DNA from: Prunus persica
Taxonomy: Eukaryota > Streptophyta > Magnoliopsida > Rosales > Rosaceae
Length of the DNA: 64,000 bases
Assembly (NCBI RefSeq): GCF_000346465.2
Contig: NC_034010.1
Coordinates: 22,548,981 to 22,612,980 of the forward strand
Reading direction: 5' to 3'
This document shows positions 1-10,884 of this stretch, in pieces. Under the pieces are notes generated by a model, which saw only the letters and a list, made by a program, of their open reading frames with translations, searched no databases and was not told the origin of the DNA. The first letter of the stretch is position 1. Every line of letters starts with the position of its first letter. The position numbers and the translations under genes are program-made.

Positions 1-35
1 TTGCTGGTAGTTATTGTTTTATATTTGTCAATCAG

Positions 36-1851
36 GTGGGGATCTACATGCCTTGCTATGACATTTTCCGCAATTTGATGGAAGATTTCACGACTCAGAA
101 TGCTCCAAAAATGACACCATATGTCCCATTAGTTGCAGGGTCACTAGCACGATCATTAGCTTGCATCTCTTGTTACCCTGTTGAACTCGCAAGGACGCGC
201 ATGCAGGTATTTAATGATGTAGATTGATGTCATTTATCACCCTTTTACACTGTTCCTGACTTGTGAACTGGTATTCATCTCATATCCATAGGTTTTATGC
301 TATCCCTGTCAAGACCTCTCGACCAATCCCATGAGTGTGATTTCAGTAACTATACAACAAATTATCTTAGTTAATGACCCGAATACAATAAAAAATTAGG
401 ATTTATTATTCAGGATCTATGACCTATTTCGGCAATGCAATTAACATCTGACAAGACAATGAATATTTACTACCTTGAATTTTTTTATTATCTAGGCTTA
501 CTTATTAATTATTATTTTTAACTTTATATCTTCTCTAAAGTATCTCGTACTTTGCAAATCATAGATGAAGTGCCCTTCAGGTATCTGCTTATCTTTAAGG
601 TTACATAGTTGGAGAGAACTATTTTTATGCACAGGGTAGCCTTTTTCCCCCCCAAAATTGAAGTTTCTCATAGTGTGCCCTCTTCTTTAACCGCAGGCAT
701 TTAAGGAAGCCCGAGCTGGTGTGAAGCCTCCAGGAGTTTGGGGGACACTGAATGGGGTCATCAACCCTGTCAAGAGCAATAGCCTCCTTCAAAACTGTAA
801 ATGAACTCCTAATTATACTTTTGAGTTAGTTCTTTACTTCCCTATATCTCTTAAGCAATTGATTTGCAGCTGATCAAGATGATGTGATGATCATGTAATA
901 ACCTATAAATGACACCGGTTGATGCATACCTATCTTGTATTGGAATAGGTCTAAGGTTGCCTTTTAGTTAAGATAGGATTGTTGATGACTTTATTATTTT
1001 TCTTTTGTTACAGTACAAAACTCTCGCATCTTGTGGACTGGCCTCGGGGCGCAACTTGCTCGTGATGTTCCTTTTTCTGCAATATGTTGGTCAACCCTTG
1101 AGCCAGTGAGTTACACTATTTCAAGAAATTCAAAAGCTACCTTCTGGTTTCCTCTTATACCTTGCACTGGCAGGCGTAGACAACTTGATTTAATTATTTG
1201 CCCCTTCTGTGCAGATCAGGCGAAGAATTCTTGGTCTTGTGGGTGATGAAGCCAACGCAGCCAGTGTCCTTGGAGCAAATTTCTCTGCTGGGTTTGTTGC
1301 AGGGAGCCTTGCAGCTGCTGCTACATGTCCATTAGATGTGGCAAAAACCCGACGACAGATAGAGGTATCTCTCTATAATAAGCTTCACCCTGACTTTCTT
1401 TTCTCTTCTCTTGTATTGTACCGAAAGAAACAGAGAAGCAATCCTATAGACTAGACGCTACAGAAATTATTCATGAGAGTCGAGAGCACCCAAAATAGAA
1501 AAGAAAAAAAATTTCTATGCTTGTTTTTTAACAGTTTTCTTTTTGCAGAAGGATCCTGCAAGGGCATTGAAGATGACAACAAGAACAACTTTGCTTGAAA
1601 TTTGGAGGTAGAAATCAAGTGCAATATAAACAATGAATTGCATTGTTGTTAATTCTGTAATAATATGTTCAAATGTTCTATGTTTTTAACCAACCATGGA
1701 ACTTTTTGTTTCAAATAGGGATGGAGGGATGAAGGGGCTGTTTATGGGAGTTGCTCCTCGTGTTGGTAGGGCCGGTCCTTCTGTTGGGATAGTTGTCTCT
1801 TCTTATGAAGTTGTCAAGTATTTTTTATATTATAGACATCTGACTCAATGA
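36..1851 (+). CDS. MTM1: MTM1-like mitochondrial carrier (5'-truncated by window edge)
   Basis: Exons read 36-206, 697-796, 1014-1105, 1215-1364, 1549-1607 and 1719-1851; all have AG/GT borders and join in frame to a TGA stop. The upstream part lies outside the window; an acceptor AG precedes base 36. The product shows two mitochondrial carrier signatures, CYPVELARTRMQ in the first exon and CPLDVAKTRRQIE in the fourth, plus the segments GLGAQLARDVPFSAICW and GVAPRVGRAGPSVGIV. From memory these match the MTM1/SLC25A39-40 group closely. That group sits in the inner mitochondrial membrane; yeast MTM1 is needed to activate manganese superoxide dismutase, and the animal members have been linked to glutathione import. 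Six-helix carriers have three repeats; only about the last two are visible here. The gene converges with the AGP-like gene. Family assignment is firm; the exact transported substrate is not deducible. Confidence 0.9.
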
Positions 1852-3101
1852 TTAAAAGTGACACATTCGTTGATCGTGGTTTTGGGATTCTGGTTTACTT
1901 GTACAAAGCTTACAAGGTTTTCAATCAGACACCTACCTTGAGAGGGTCACGAATTATGAGATTTCCTTTGTGGGAATCACAATGTTCCTGTCATGGTGGT
2001 GGAGAGGCTGCAAAAGCAACAGAACACAGGAATTTTGGAGAATAAAAGATCGTCTTCATGGAGCCTGGGAATGCCAGGATTTAAAGTTTTTCCCTTCTAT
2101 ACTTTCAGTCTTTGATTGCAGCACAGTAGTGCAAATGTTTTCTTTGCTGCAATACAAGATAAATTGTTGATATCCAAGTTCTTTTCAAACTTTCTTAAGC
2201 TTTGGGTTGATATAACCAGCTGTATTTTCAAATTGTTGATATCATTCAAACTCAGAGAAAAAAGTGATCTATAATTGAAGTTCAAATATAATGCAAACAG
2301 TGACTTTATTTATTCAGTGATTTTAAGTACGCTAATGGCAATCGAAAAAATTTGAAAGTCAATGGAGTAATGGAGTCCTCATCCATTATGGATAGGAGTT
2401 GCTCTGGGAACTCTCATGGGAGTTGAAGAAGGATGCATTGGGGTCTCAATGCCACAGCCATATGGAACCTCTGCCAAGTTATCAGAACTGAAAGCACAAC
2501 TCCGGTGATCAACAGTAACAATCTTCATTGCTCGAACGCATTGAACTTGAATTGTATGATCGGATTTACAACCACACCCCCCCTTTTTTTTTCTTCTTTT
2601 TTCTTTTTTAATTCAATCATTTTTCTTCTTTTTTGTCAACCCCATTTTTTTAAGGAAAAAAAAAAAACTTATCCTAAATTTACAGAAAAGAAAAATGGTT
2701 TAACTCGTCAATTGTTTGAGTTCAAATAGTCTCGTACTGCAAAAAGTTTCTTTTGTGTTGTTTGAATCATACTGCAAGAAGTTCCATGCACAATGATGAT
2801 GAAGATATGAAATATACATGTATATCTTCAAATTAAAGTTGAACATGTCAATATATACAAGCAAAGAATAAAACAGAAATTAAGAAAGGAACAATAATTT
2901 GATAACAATCTACTAGAAGCTTAATCAGCCTCAAACATTGCCATTCATTAATTTGTCTAATTCATATATGCACAATCACAGTCAAATACATCATAATGGA
3001 AAGAAGAAAAAAAATACCAACAACAAATTTTTTTTTTTTGTCATTTGTCTACAAATCAAATCCCATCCATTTCTAATTCACCTAAAAAAGAATCCCAACA
3101 C
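1852..3101. other. Convergent 3' flanks of MTM1-like and AGP-like genes
   Basis: No convincing gene is seen between the two stop codons. The first few hundred bases probably hold the MTM1-like 3' UTR; the short motif aaattgttgatatc occurs twice (near 2160 and 2231). The middle has poly-T and poly-A tracts (2580-2670). The last part is probably the AGP-like 3' UTR on the minus strand. Short ORFs here show no family resemblance. Confidence 0.5.
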
Positions 3102-3590
3102 TCAAAAGAAAGCGTAGGAAGATGATGCATCCAGCGGATGAATGAGGTATGTAAGCACCAAAGCCACTAGCATCAGCACATATGCAATCCCTTGGTCTAT
3201 GGAAGTCCCTGCAAAATTTTCCAAAAATAAAAATATAAACAATGAGATTAATAAGAGAGAGAAAAAAAAACCCAATGCTCAATCCAGAAAGGAAAACAAA
3301 AACCAAATGCCAACAAAATAAAATAAAATATCCAAAAACAAGAATGAACAAAATGCCTTCAGATCTGATTATAAACAAAGAAATGAAATGGAAAATGTGA
3401 CATTAAGAAAATAGAATTTACCATCACTGGAAGGGCCAGGGGCATGAGCAGGAGTGGAGGCAGGGGAAGGAGCAGAAGCTGAGGGCTTTGTAGTAGCAGC
3501 AGCAGATGGAGATAGAATGGCAAAGAAGACAATTGCAGAGACTAACAAAACTCTGAAAATGGCTTTTGAATAACCAAAGCAAAGTGCCAT
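3102..3590 (-). CDS. AGP16: AGP16-like arabinogalactan peptide, GPI-anchored
   Basis: Two exons on the minus strand, 3590-3422 and 3208-3102, encode 91 residues. Residues 1-31 form a signal peptide. The short mature part (about 32-55) is rich in Ala-Pro, Ser-Pro and Thr-Pro pairs, the sites where proline is hydroxylated and O-glycosylated with arabinogalactan. Then come the SSDGTSIDQGIAYVLM segment and a hydrophobic stretch (about 64-79), the GPI-anchor addition signal. The tail LIHPLDASSSYAFF closely resembles Arabidopsis AGP16, which separates it from shorter AGP20/41 types. The single phase-1 intron falls just before the GTSIDQ codons. The product is expected at the outer face of the plasma membrane and in the wall. 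A TATA-like box lies about 130 bases upstream and a long GA repeat sits in the presumed 5' UTR. Reading through the intron would lose the anchor signal. Confidence 0.92.
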
Positions 3591-3643
3591 TTTCTTTTTC
3601 TTTTTTAATGAGGAAAAAAAACAGAGAAAATTAAGCAGAACCC

Positions 3644-3647
<4 letters not shown>

Positions 3648-3685
<38 letters not shown>
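3648..3685. repeat. (GA)19 microsatellite in the 5' UTR of the AGP-like gene
   Basis: An uninterrupted GA/AG run lies between the TATA-like box and the ATG of the AGP-like gene, so it is read as a CT run in the leader. Such runs are binding sites for plant BBR/BPC GAGA-binding factors and are highly length-variable. Confidence 0.9.
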
Positions 3686-3687
<2 letters not shown>

Positions 3688-3720
3688 CAGAGAATGTGAG
3701 GAGGGGGAAGAGAGAGTTTG

Positions 3721-3733
3721 GTTTATATATACA
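3721..3733 (-). promoter_or_regulatory. TATA box of the AGP-like gene
   Basis: On the minus strand the sequence reads TGTATATATAAAC, about 130 bases before the ATG at 3590. This spacing leaves a leader of roughly 100 bases holding the CT run. Confidence 0.65.
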
Positions 3734-3739
3734 GAGGTT

Positions 3740-6473
3740 TTGGTGGTGACTTGTGACTGGTGAGGAGAGGCCAGCAAGAGAAGAATAAGGCAGGCCTCCC
3801 TGTATGGGAATTGCTTTATTATTTTATTATTATTTTGGTTTTGTTTATTTTATTTAGTGTCAATTTGGTGACGTGGCCCATGTGGGATTTTTTGTTTTGT
3901 AATTCTTTTTAGGTGGACAGTCTGTCAGCTAGGTTGTCGCTGAGTCATGTGTTGTTCTGTTTTTTGGGTGGAGATTATTCAAAGCGGTCTCGGATTCTAC
4001 AATTGGGCGGGGCCTACAACGGAATTAACGGCTAATTAACGGCTACTATATTGTGTGTGTTTTGGTGAAATCTGAGTTTGAACTCCGATTCAAATTGGAA
4101 TTTGGAACACTGCAATGCAATTATGCAAATGCAATTGCGAGCATTGGGGGAGTTACCACTTATCCAATTTATTGAACAGATTTGAATTTAATCTGAGGAT
4201 CAGTTATTGGCAGAGAATTTTATTTACAAAACGATAATTTAAATTACTCTAATTTATTAAGAGAAGTCGAACTCGGATGAAAAGGAATGAACAAGATGAA
4301 CACACAACCATGCTCAACAAATCTAACCCATAACTGTATTCGAATATTTGATATATATCATTGCTTGGACTACACAATCTCAATGCAATCTTTTTGGCAA
4401 GAATTAATTAAAATGTATCTAAGTTAGTCTATTAAAATGTGATTTGAGATTCTCTCGCAAAACAGAGTGTCAATTGAGAATAAACAAATTGGGGCAACAA
4501 ACAAGTATGAAATTTGGCTTTTCATTAGTGGGGTACAAAATTGTAATGCCTTGCCTTGAGACTCTGGCAATGACAATTGTCAATGACGAGATATATTATT
4601 CTTGAAAAGGCCTTCTTGAAATGGTCATTGCACAACAAAGAATATACCCGCGGCGGGTACATTGTGTCATGGGACAGTTGATCGATCTAGTATTAAATAA
4701 TATTTATATAGACATGATATTAATTGGGACATATGCAATTATTATGTGAGTGGTTTTGTATAGAAAAATCGTGCAAAATTAATAATTATTTTTTCTATTA
4801 TCATCAAAATTTTCTTTTAAGCTGGTGATTAGTAATTATTCTTTCATATTCGGGGTTTTGTTTTCTTTGAGAAGATTTAACGAGGTCGTCGTTAACATAT
4901 TAATTCTTATCATATAATGTTTCTTTCGGTTTAATGAGATACAATTTTTTCTATAAAATATTGAGTAATGCTATTTAGACACACAACATTGACCATCTTA
5001 ATTGATGAATTATTGTCCTCTTTATCTATACAATTTCGTTTTAATATTTTTAGTTTTATAGCTCTATTAAAATTTTTTTTTCTTCAGATTAATTAATTAT
5101 AACAACACTAAAAATATGAATTCTATTTATTTTTTTATAATTATATTTATTCACATTTACGTTTATTTGGCCTCTTCCCAAATGCATCAACCCATGGGCC
5201 ACGTTTGTGGGTCGCCCCAATTGGAAAAATTAGTCCTGCGACCGCGATGGGCTGTTTTTAAGAAGAAAAATATATAATTCCTTAGAAGTGCAAAGCACAC
5301 ATTTCAACTAAGCCCGCCACACCATATTGATCCACTTCATCGACTTCAAATTCCATTTCCTTTTCCAAACAATAATTTTCTCAGCCGCCAAACACACAAA
5401 GAAAGAGAAAATAGAAAATGCGCGAAAGGCTTTTTACGCAGGCTTGTCGGTAAAGAATGCTGATGTGCGATGATTGTGTATGATTAGTTGAGCCCACCTA
5501 TTTTGGGCTTAAAATTGTTAGTTAAACTTGGGCTTTCTTTATTGAAAGACTCGATGTAATTCGCATAAATCGACTAATTCGACTTATTTGATGTCATTCA
5601 CTTACATCGATCGATTTAATCCAACAGATCAATCCAATCAAATATATTTATGACCGATTTTTATAATTTTGAAGGACTAAATTGAATATCTAAATTTTGA
5701 AACCAACATGACTGGATCAAATGATGTTAAATATACATACATATATAATCGTATCGTGGTAACTATGCATGATTGTATCCCTAAATTATATAGGTTAGTG
5801 CATATTTTAATTCGTACATTCATACATCGACAAGTACGGGGCTTATGTGTTAGAAGGTAAGGCAACCCTTCTCTCCCAAATCACAGCCCTTCCATTACTT
5901 GAGCCCAAAACATGCATATCTCTTAATACAGGGAAAATCTACTTCTTGATTCCAATTAAATATATGAAAGTCACAATATTATGATTTTGTAGTTTGGAAA
6001 GAGTTTACATATTTGTTGAACAATTTAAGTCACGTTTCTAGTTTCACCACCTGTGAGAAACCAATTTTCTGAATTGCTGCAGAAGAATGCTGTGAGACAG
6101 AGAGAGAGAGAGAGAGAGGGAGAGAGATTATTTAAATTGCTGCAGAAGAATGCCTAGGCTGATAAGAACTGGTGACAAAAGAACAGAATACTCTTAGGAC
6201 AAATTAGAAACAGAACAACAAATAAAGGAAAAACAGAGAGAATCTACTGCCAAAACTTGAAGCCCGTCATTGAAAATAGAAGAAGAAGATCCATATATAA
6301 ACATGATATATATAATCTACACATGAAGCTCACAAACGTTACACAAACAGATTACATAACTAAACAAAGTAGTAAGACTAGATTAATTATAACAAAACTA
6401 ATCACACCTAAAAACACATCATAATTAGCATTATTCAGTACTTTCTCATACTGTTGTTACAAGGGACACAAGT
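3740..6473. other. Intergenic, AT-rich; upstream of AGP-like gene and 3' flank of DUF7722 gene
   Basis: No coding sequence is supportable. Around 3870 there is an ACGTGG core and around 4640 a short GC-rich patch. A (GA)14 microsatellite lies at 6099-6126, flanked on both sides by copies of a short motif (gctgcagaagaatgc at 6077 and 6141), a small local duplication. Bases 6240-6473 probably include the 3' UTR of the DUF7722-type gene on the minus strand. Confidence 0.5.
6099..6126. repeat. GA microsatellite
   Basis: Nearly perfect GA run, broken by a GGG near its end, lying between two copies of the 15-base motif gctgcagaagaatgc, which suggests slippage plus a small duplication. Confidence 0.85.
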
Positions 6474-6728
6474 CTAGTTAGGCCACAGGAAGGCTCCTAT
6501 GGCAAACTTCCTCTTCTGTTCAACGTCCCCAGCAATCGGTAGACCATACTCTTTAAGCAAACAGTCGAGCTTCCACTCCGGCATGGTCTCGTAGTCGGAT
6601 TGAGTGTACCTTGGATAGTGCAGGGGCATCTGAAAGTCGCCACAGCGCTCTCTCTTCTGCTGTCCATTGGCTGCACCACTGCCGTTTGATCGCGGCCTGG
6701 CTACGGATTCCATGCCTCCTCCACTCAT
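6474..6728 (-). CDS. Small DUF7722-type plant protein (84 aa)
   Basis: One uninterrupted ORF of 84 codons. I chose the ATG at 6728 because a good TATA box (CTATAAATA on the minus strand) lies about 55 bases upstream; the longer frame starting near 6953 would have to start upstream of this TATA box. The C-terminal half contains MPLHYPRYTQSDYETMPEWKL and LLKEYGLP, a motif I recall from a family of small plant proteins carried in Pfam as a domain of unknown function (DUF7722). The N-terminus is low-complexity (Gly, Ser, Asn, Arg). There is no signal peptide or membrane segment. Function is unknown. The protein ends GAFLWPN, also typical of the group. Confidence 0.8.
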   Translation of the reverse strand: MSGGGMESVARPRSNGSGAANGQQKRERCGDFQMPLHYPRYTQSDYETMPEWKLDCLLKEYGLPIAGDVEQKRKFAIGAFLWPN

Positions 6729-6780
6729 ATTCTCAGTTTGCTTTGTGTGTTTCTTGTGTTCTTGGTTAGTTATGTAGTGG

Positions 6781-6789
6781 TATTTATAG
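6781..6789 (-). promoter_or_regulatory. TATA box of the DUF7722-type gene
   Basis: Minus strand reads CTATAAATA, a near-consensus plant TATA box, 53 bases before the ATG at 6728. It implies a short leader of some 20-30 bases. Confidence 0.75.
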
Positions 6790-7975
6790 AGACTGTGAAG
6801 GCCAGAGGAAGGAATAATAATAATGTTGTGATGTGCAAGGCATTGTCGAGGCTGTAAATATATGATATAATATAGCTGAGAAAACAAAGCTGGGATACAA
6901 ATTGGACAGTTAAAACCGAGTTTGATTAGGAATAGTGAGAGAGGTGTCACCAATCACAGGATATTGGTATTTTTTTTTTTCTTTAGGGAAAGAGACACGA
7001 GATATATCATCATTTGGGTTTGAAGAGGGAGAGCAGTGTCATCAAAGAAAACAAGGAATTGCAATTTACTAATTTTTACTTTGTTTTATTGGGAGAACAT
7101 TCTTGATAGGAATAAGGTTTTGTTATCTTAGAGCAAAAGAAAGTCCGGAGATGGATAAATATTACATATTAGCCTCACAACATGCGCTTTGAATTCATTA
7201 TAAACTTTATTAATCAGAACTCAAAATATTTTTTAATAAGTTAGAGACTTAATAGTCATTGACATATGAAAAGAAATTATAGGTGCCAGAAAGTGTTAGT
7301 GGTACAAAATAGTTACCTCACATCACACTCAAATTCCCCCTCCCTTTCTCATGTAGCCTGCTTTTTGTTCCAAAAGAAAATCATTTACTAAGTCGTTTTT
7401 GTATTCTCCTATGAAAGTCCAGTCCAAATTCGTTACGTTTTCCGGGATTAGTTTCTTCCACAAATAATGCTTTATGTTTTGGGTAACTTTTGTGTTTTCC
7501 ACAACCCACTCTCCTTTCCACTCATTAATGATTAATTCATAACATGGCAAAAAAGGCTCACAGTGAATTTATGCTTAAGCATTATTTTTAAAATGGAGTG
7601 GTCCATTCTTTATAAATATAAACACACTCGAATTTACTTGACACGTATAAATATACATATGTAACACTTGTATCTTTTTTTTTTTTGACAAGGCTAAGCA
7701 ACCAAATAAATGATGGCAACAGGTACCCAGTTATTGACGCTAAACAAGGAAAGATTTTTATGGTATAATAACTCTCCCAACTAAACCGCCCATACATTGT
7801 TATGGTATTATTACTTCTACCAAACAAACCTAAATAATTTCCAACCTACTTTATCTCTATCTCATGGAGTAGGGCCCCCTAGATCTATAATTATGAATCT
7901 GCTTGACTTTGAAATTTGAGTATCGGAATTGCTAGAAAATGTTGGTGAAGGTAAAAGGTTTATGAGTTTATTAAC

Positions 7976-8130
7976 TAGCCTTTGGTTTAGTGGTATTTGT
8001 CTTTATTTAATTGAAGGAGGTTTCAGATTCGATTCATATGAATAGTGATAACGATATATATTTATAATTAGTTTGATACATAGTTATAGTTATCATTAAT
8101 CTTATTGTGGTGATATAACCTTGTTATAAG
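7976..8130 (+). repeat. tRNA-like SINE fragment
   Basis: An A-box-like segment (tttggtttagtgg, 7981-7993) is followed about 30 bases later by a B-box-like segment (gattcgattc, 8026-8035), the spacing of an internal RNA polymerase III promoter in tRNA-derived SINEs. Boundaries are approximate; no folded tRNA is present. Confidence 0.45.
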
Positions 8131-8607
8131 TGTATGACCCGTTATAAAATCTTGTAATACTCTAACGTTAGTAAAAATAAAATAAAAATGATGAGCTTAA
8201 GTCAATTGATTAAAATCAGGTCTTATTAAAGTTGATGGCAATGACTCATTACCACTAGGCTATGCATATTCAATGCAAAGCATTAATATGTGTTTATTTG
8301 TTATTGTCCAATGTCCACACATTCTCTGTGTGGAGTTTGAGACATGGCTAGCAAGCAACTGGCCATCAACAGAGTGATCTGAGACTGATAGCATTCAATA
8401 CATAAATGCAACTGTACAATGTATAATTAGCTATAGCTATACATCCCACTATCAACATTACCCATAAATAAAAACCATTCAAGAAACAAAGACACTTGTG
8501 TAATAAGCAAGAAATCTAGGCCACGGATGGTGCCATGACACTCACATAATTCTTGTCGGTGGGTGGAATCGGATGCAGATACCAGTGACACGATACTCCT
8601 TATTTTC

Positions 8608-8840
8608 TGATAGCTTGAAATTTTAGGCTAATGGTTGTCTTGACATGATGTTAGAGCTTTTTTTTACAAGGAATCATGAGTTTGATTTTCTTTACCTGCT
8701 TCTTTGTTGGTTTGCAAAGTACAGAGCGGTGCTGCACCCCTATATGTTTGTCTCTCTTGCCGTTTCGGTATGCCCTTCCAAAGTAGTTTGATGTAGATTG
8801 TTGGCTCATTCCTCGATAGCTTAAGCTTTTGAGGCTAATG
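8608..8840. repeat. Repeat-derived segment bracketed by related 20-bp motifs
   Basis: Motifs at 8608 and 8814 match over about 20 bases with a few changes and both continue with ggctaatg. The enclosed part contains atgagtttgatt, a degenerate B-box-like string. It is probably a decayed transposon; the class is undetermined. Confidence 0.3.
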
Positions 8841-9944
8841 ATCAATGATCAGATAAGTCCAAACCAAAATTATTAAGGTCGGATTCCATTGATTCTTGTT
8901 GTCTAGGGTTCAATTACTATGTACACCGAATGCAATCAACTCTCAAACAAAACAACTTCTGCAATATTACTAGGGAAGTATACTCATAATTAATCTTCTT
9001 AAAACCCTTAAGTACCTCTATAAGTTTCACATGATTAAGTTAGTAACCACAACCATTACCACCACATGACTAAAGTCAACACCACAGTACCATTGGCCTC
9101 ACAACAACAGGTCAACACCAACCACATTTACCACCAAGTTTTCCTTCAACATACAGAAACCATAAATGCTGAGTCACATGTCACATTCATTCACATAGTT
9201 CCTGTATGGTCCTGAGATGAATGCGTATGAAGCTCATACGAGGTCAACAAATGGGGCACTAAGTCACATTTTCAACATACAAAATCATCTGAGATGCAGA
9301 AATATTCAACAGGTCTTGATTTTCCTTTCAATGTGAACTTGACAAAGAATTGTTAACTTTAAATAAAGATGAAATCATGGATCTGTTTGTTTGATCACCC
9401 AGAAACTTCAACAAGACTCTCTGGATCTGATTTTATGGTAAATTGAATGCCAGATTTGCAAGTAGGTTACAGAGGCCTGGGTTCAAACAACAGTATGGTC
9501 TTGAGAAGGCACATAATTTCCAGTACTCTAAGAAGGCACATAATTTAATTCCATTTTCATGCATTGCCCAAATGTTTTTAAGGAAATTGGTTAATGATGG
9601 TAGTTGGAATGGCAGGTGGACCACAGGTAAGATAGAGAAAGGCATCATATAATGCAGAAGAGGCCAATTTCAGAGAGATGGAGACTTAGCTGCAATGTTG
9701 CCATTGATGTGGACAACACCTAAAAAAGACGACACCAATACAGCAGCACAATTTACAAATAAGGAATGATATTTAATCCCAAATGCCATATTACCATATG
9801 AATTAGCTGTTCACAATCACTATTACAGAAGACAAGCTAGGGTTCACTATTTCGTAATTCAAAGTAACCAAGTGCACGGTTGAATGCAAAATAGCCGAAA
9901 CATATGCCCAAAACGACACTATTTTTATTGTCTAGGGACAAAGG

Positions 9945-10020
9945 ACCAACTGGTGTAGTGGTTTGAAGCAATTGCTCTCCTAGAAAAGGTCATGGGTTGT
10001 CATAAGTACAATATCAGTAC
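9945..10020 (+). repeat. tRNA-like SINE fragment (degenerate)
   Basis: The string tggtgtagtgg at 9951-9961 fits the A-box consensus and is almost the same as that of the better copy at 60528. The B box (tcatgggttgtca) is degenerate. Confidence 0.45.
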
Positions 10021-10522
10021 ATAAAATATAAATAAAAGAGCCAAATTCATCCAAATTATAAGATTTAGATCACTATAAACTATAATTACAATCTACCAAT
10101 GGTAACTTAATTAGTAACTGAATTAGTGTAAGTGAAAAGGAAGGTAATGGTGAAATTTGTTTTATTAATAAATTAATGGAAACACAATAATGTAAAAGCA
10201 AAAACAAAAAGGCGGGTATGAGTATTAAAATTCGGTTAGAACGGTTAAGGCATTTACTAAATTGAGAGTGGGAGACATCGAAGTTGGCGGGAACACTTGG
10301 AAGGAGAACCGCACAGAAACAAACCAGTGTCATCACCCAAGACATGTAAATTCCCAAATCCAACACTTTCTAACAAAAAAGATAATTAAATAAATAAAAA
10401 CAGTGCCAAGAAAACTTTTTCCAGGAAGATCACATCGCATACTCATCTGCTCTGCTGGTTTTAGTTTTCGCTTTGGAGCACTTTCTTCCTGATATTCTTT
10501 TTTCCTTTTTTCATTCATTAGA

Positions 10523-10530
10523 CTATAAAA
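10523..10530 (+). promoter_or_regulatory. TATA box of the MLKL-like gene
   Basis: CTATAAAA lies about 360 bases before the ATG. A short leader exon would start near 10555 and end at 10580. A GTATGT donor at 10581 and a pyrimidine-rich acceptor ending at 10861 mark a probable 281-base leader intron. Confidence 0.55.
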
Positions 10531-10884
10531 CTTGCCTGGTGCTCTAAGCTAACTGAATTTGGCTGGGAAAACTTAGATGGGTATGTTTGATTCTGCTGTT
10601 TTATTGTCTGGTTTCGAGAGAATTTGGAAAAAACCCAATTCGTCTCCATGATCCTAATCTCCATTTTTGTTTATTGAAGAAGCTAAATTTGTTGGTCTTT
10701 CTTGCTCTACAAGAAAGGACAATTTGCACGTTTGGTGGTTGCCATTTCCATTCTCCACCGACCATTGTCTCTGGTTAGGCCTTATCTTTCTGCAGTAATG
10801 AATTTCTTTCAGAAACTTCATTGTTAGAGTACTTCAATTTAGTTTTGATTTCCATTTTCAGATTTTTGTGGTTCGAGTCTTAAA

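Larger units (their letters stand above)
6960..10520. other. Intergenic region with SINE-like fragments
   Basis: About 3.5 kb without a supportable gene. The ORFs on either strand (for example 7329-7550 and 9433-9652) show no family features and no codon-like pattern. The stretch holds two tRNA-like repeat fragments listed separately (about 7976 and 9945). It also has a pair of related motifs near 8608 (gatagcttgaaattttaggc) and 8814 (gatagcttaagcttttgagg) that bracket about 200 bp of probable transposon-derived sequence. Confidence 0.5.

Noticed and set aside
6729..6953. N-terminal extension of the DUF7722-type protein
   Set aside because: The extension passes through the TATA box and has no family resemblance; the ATG at 6728 fits the promoter.
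7329..7550. 73-codon minus-strand ORF
   Set aside because: Acceptable composition but no promoter, no splice context and no recognised similarity.
9433..9652. Overlapping ORFs on both strands
   Set aside because: Neither shows family features; overlap on both strands is common in such sequence by chance.
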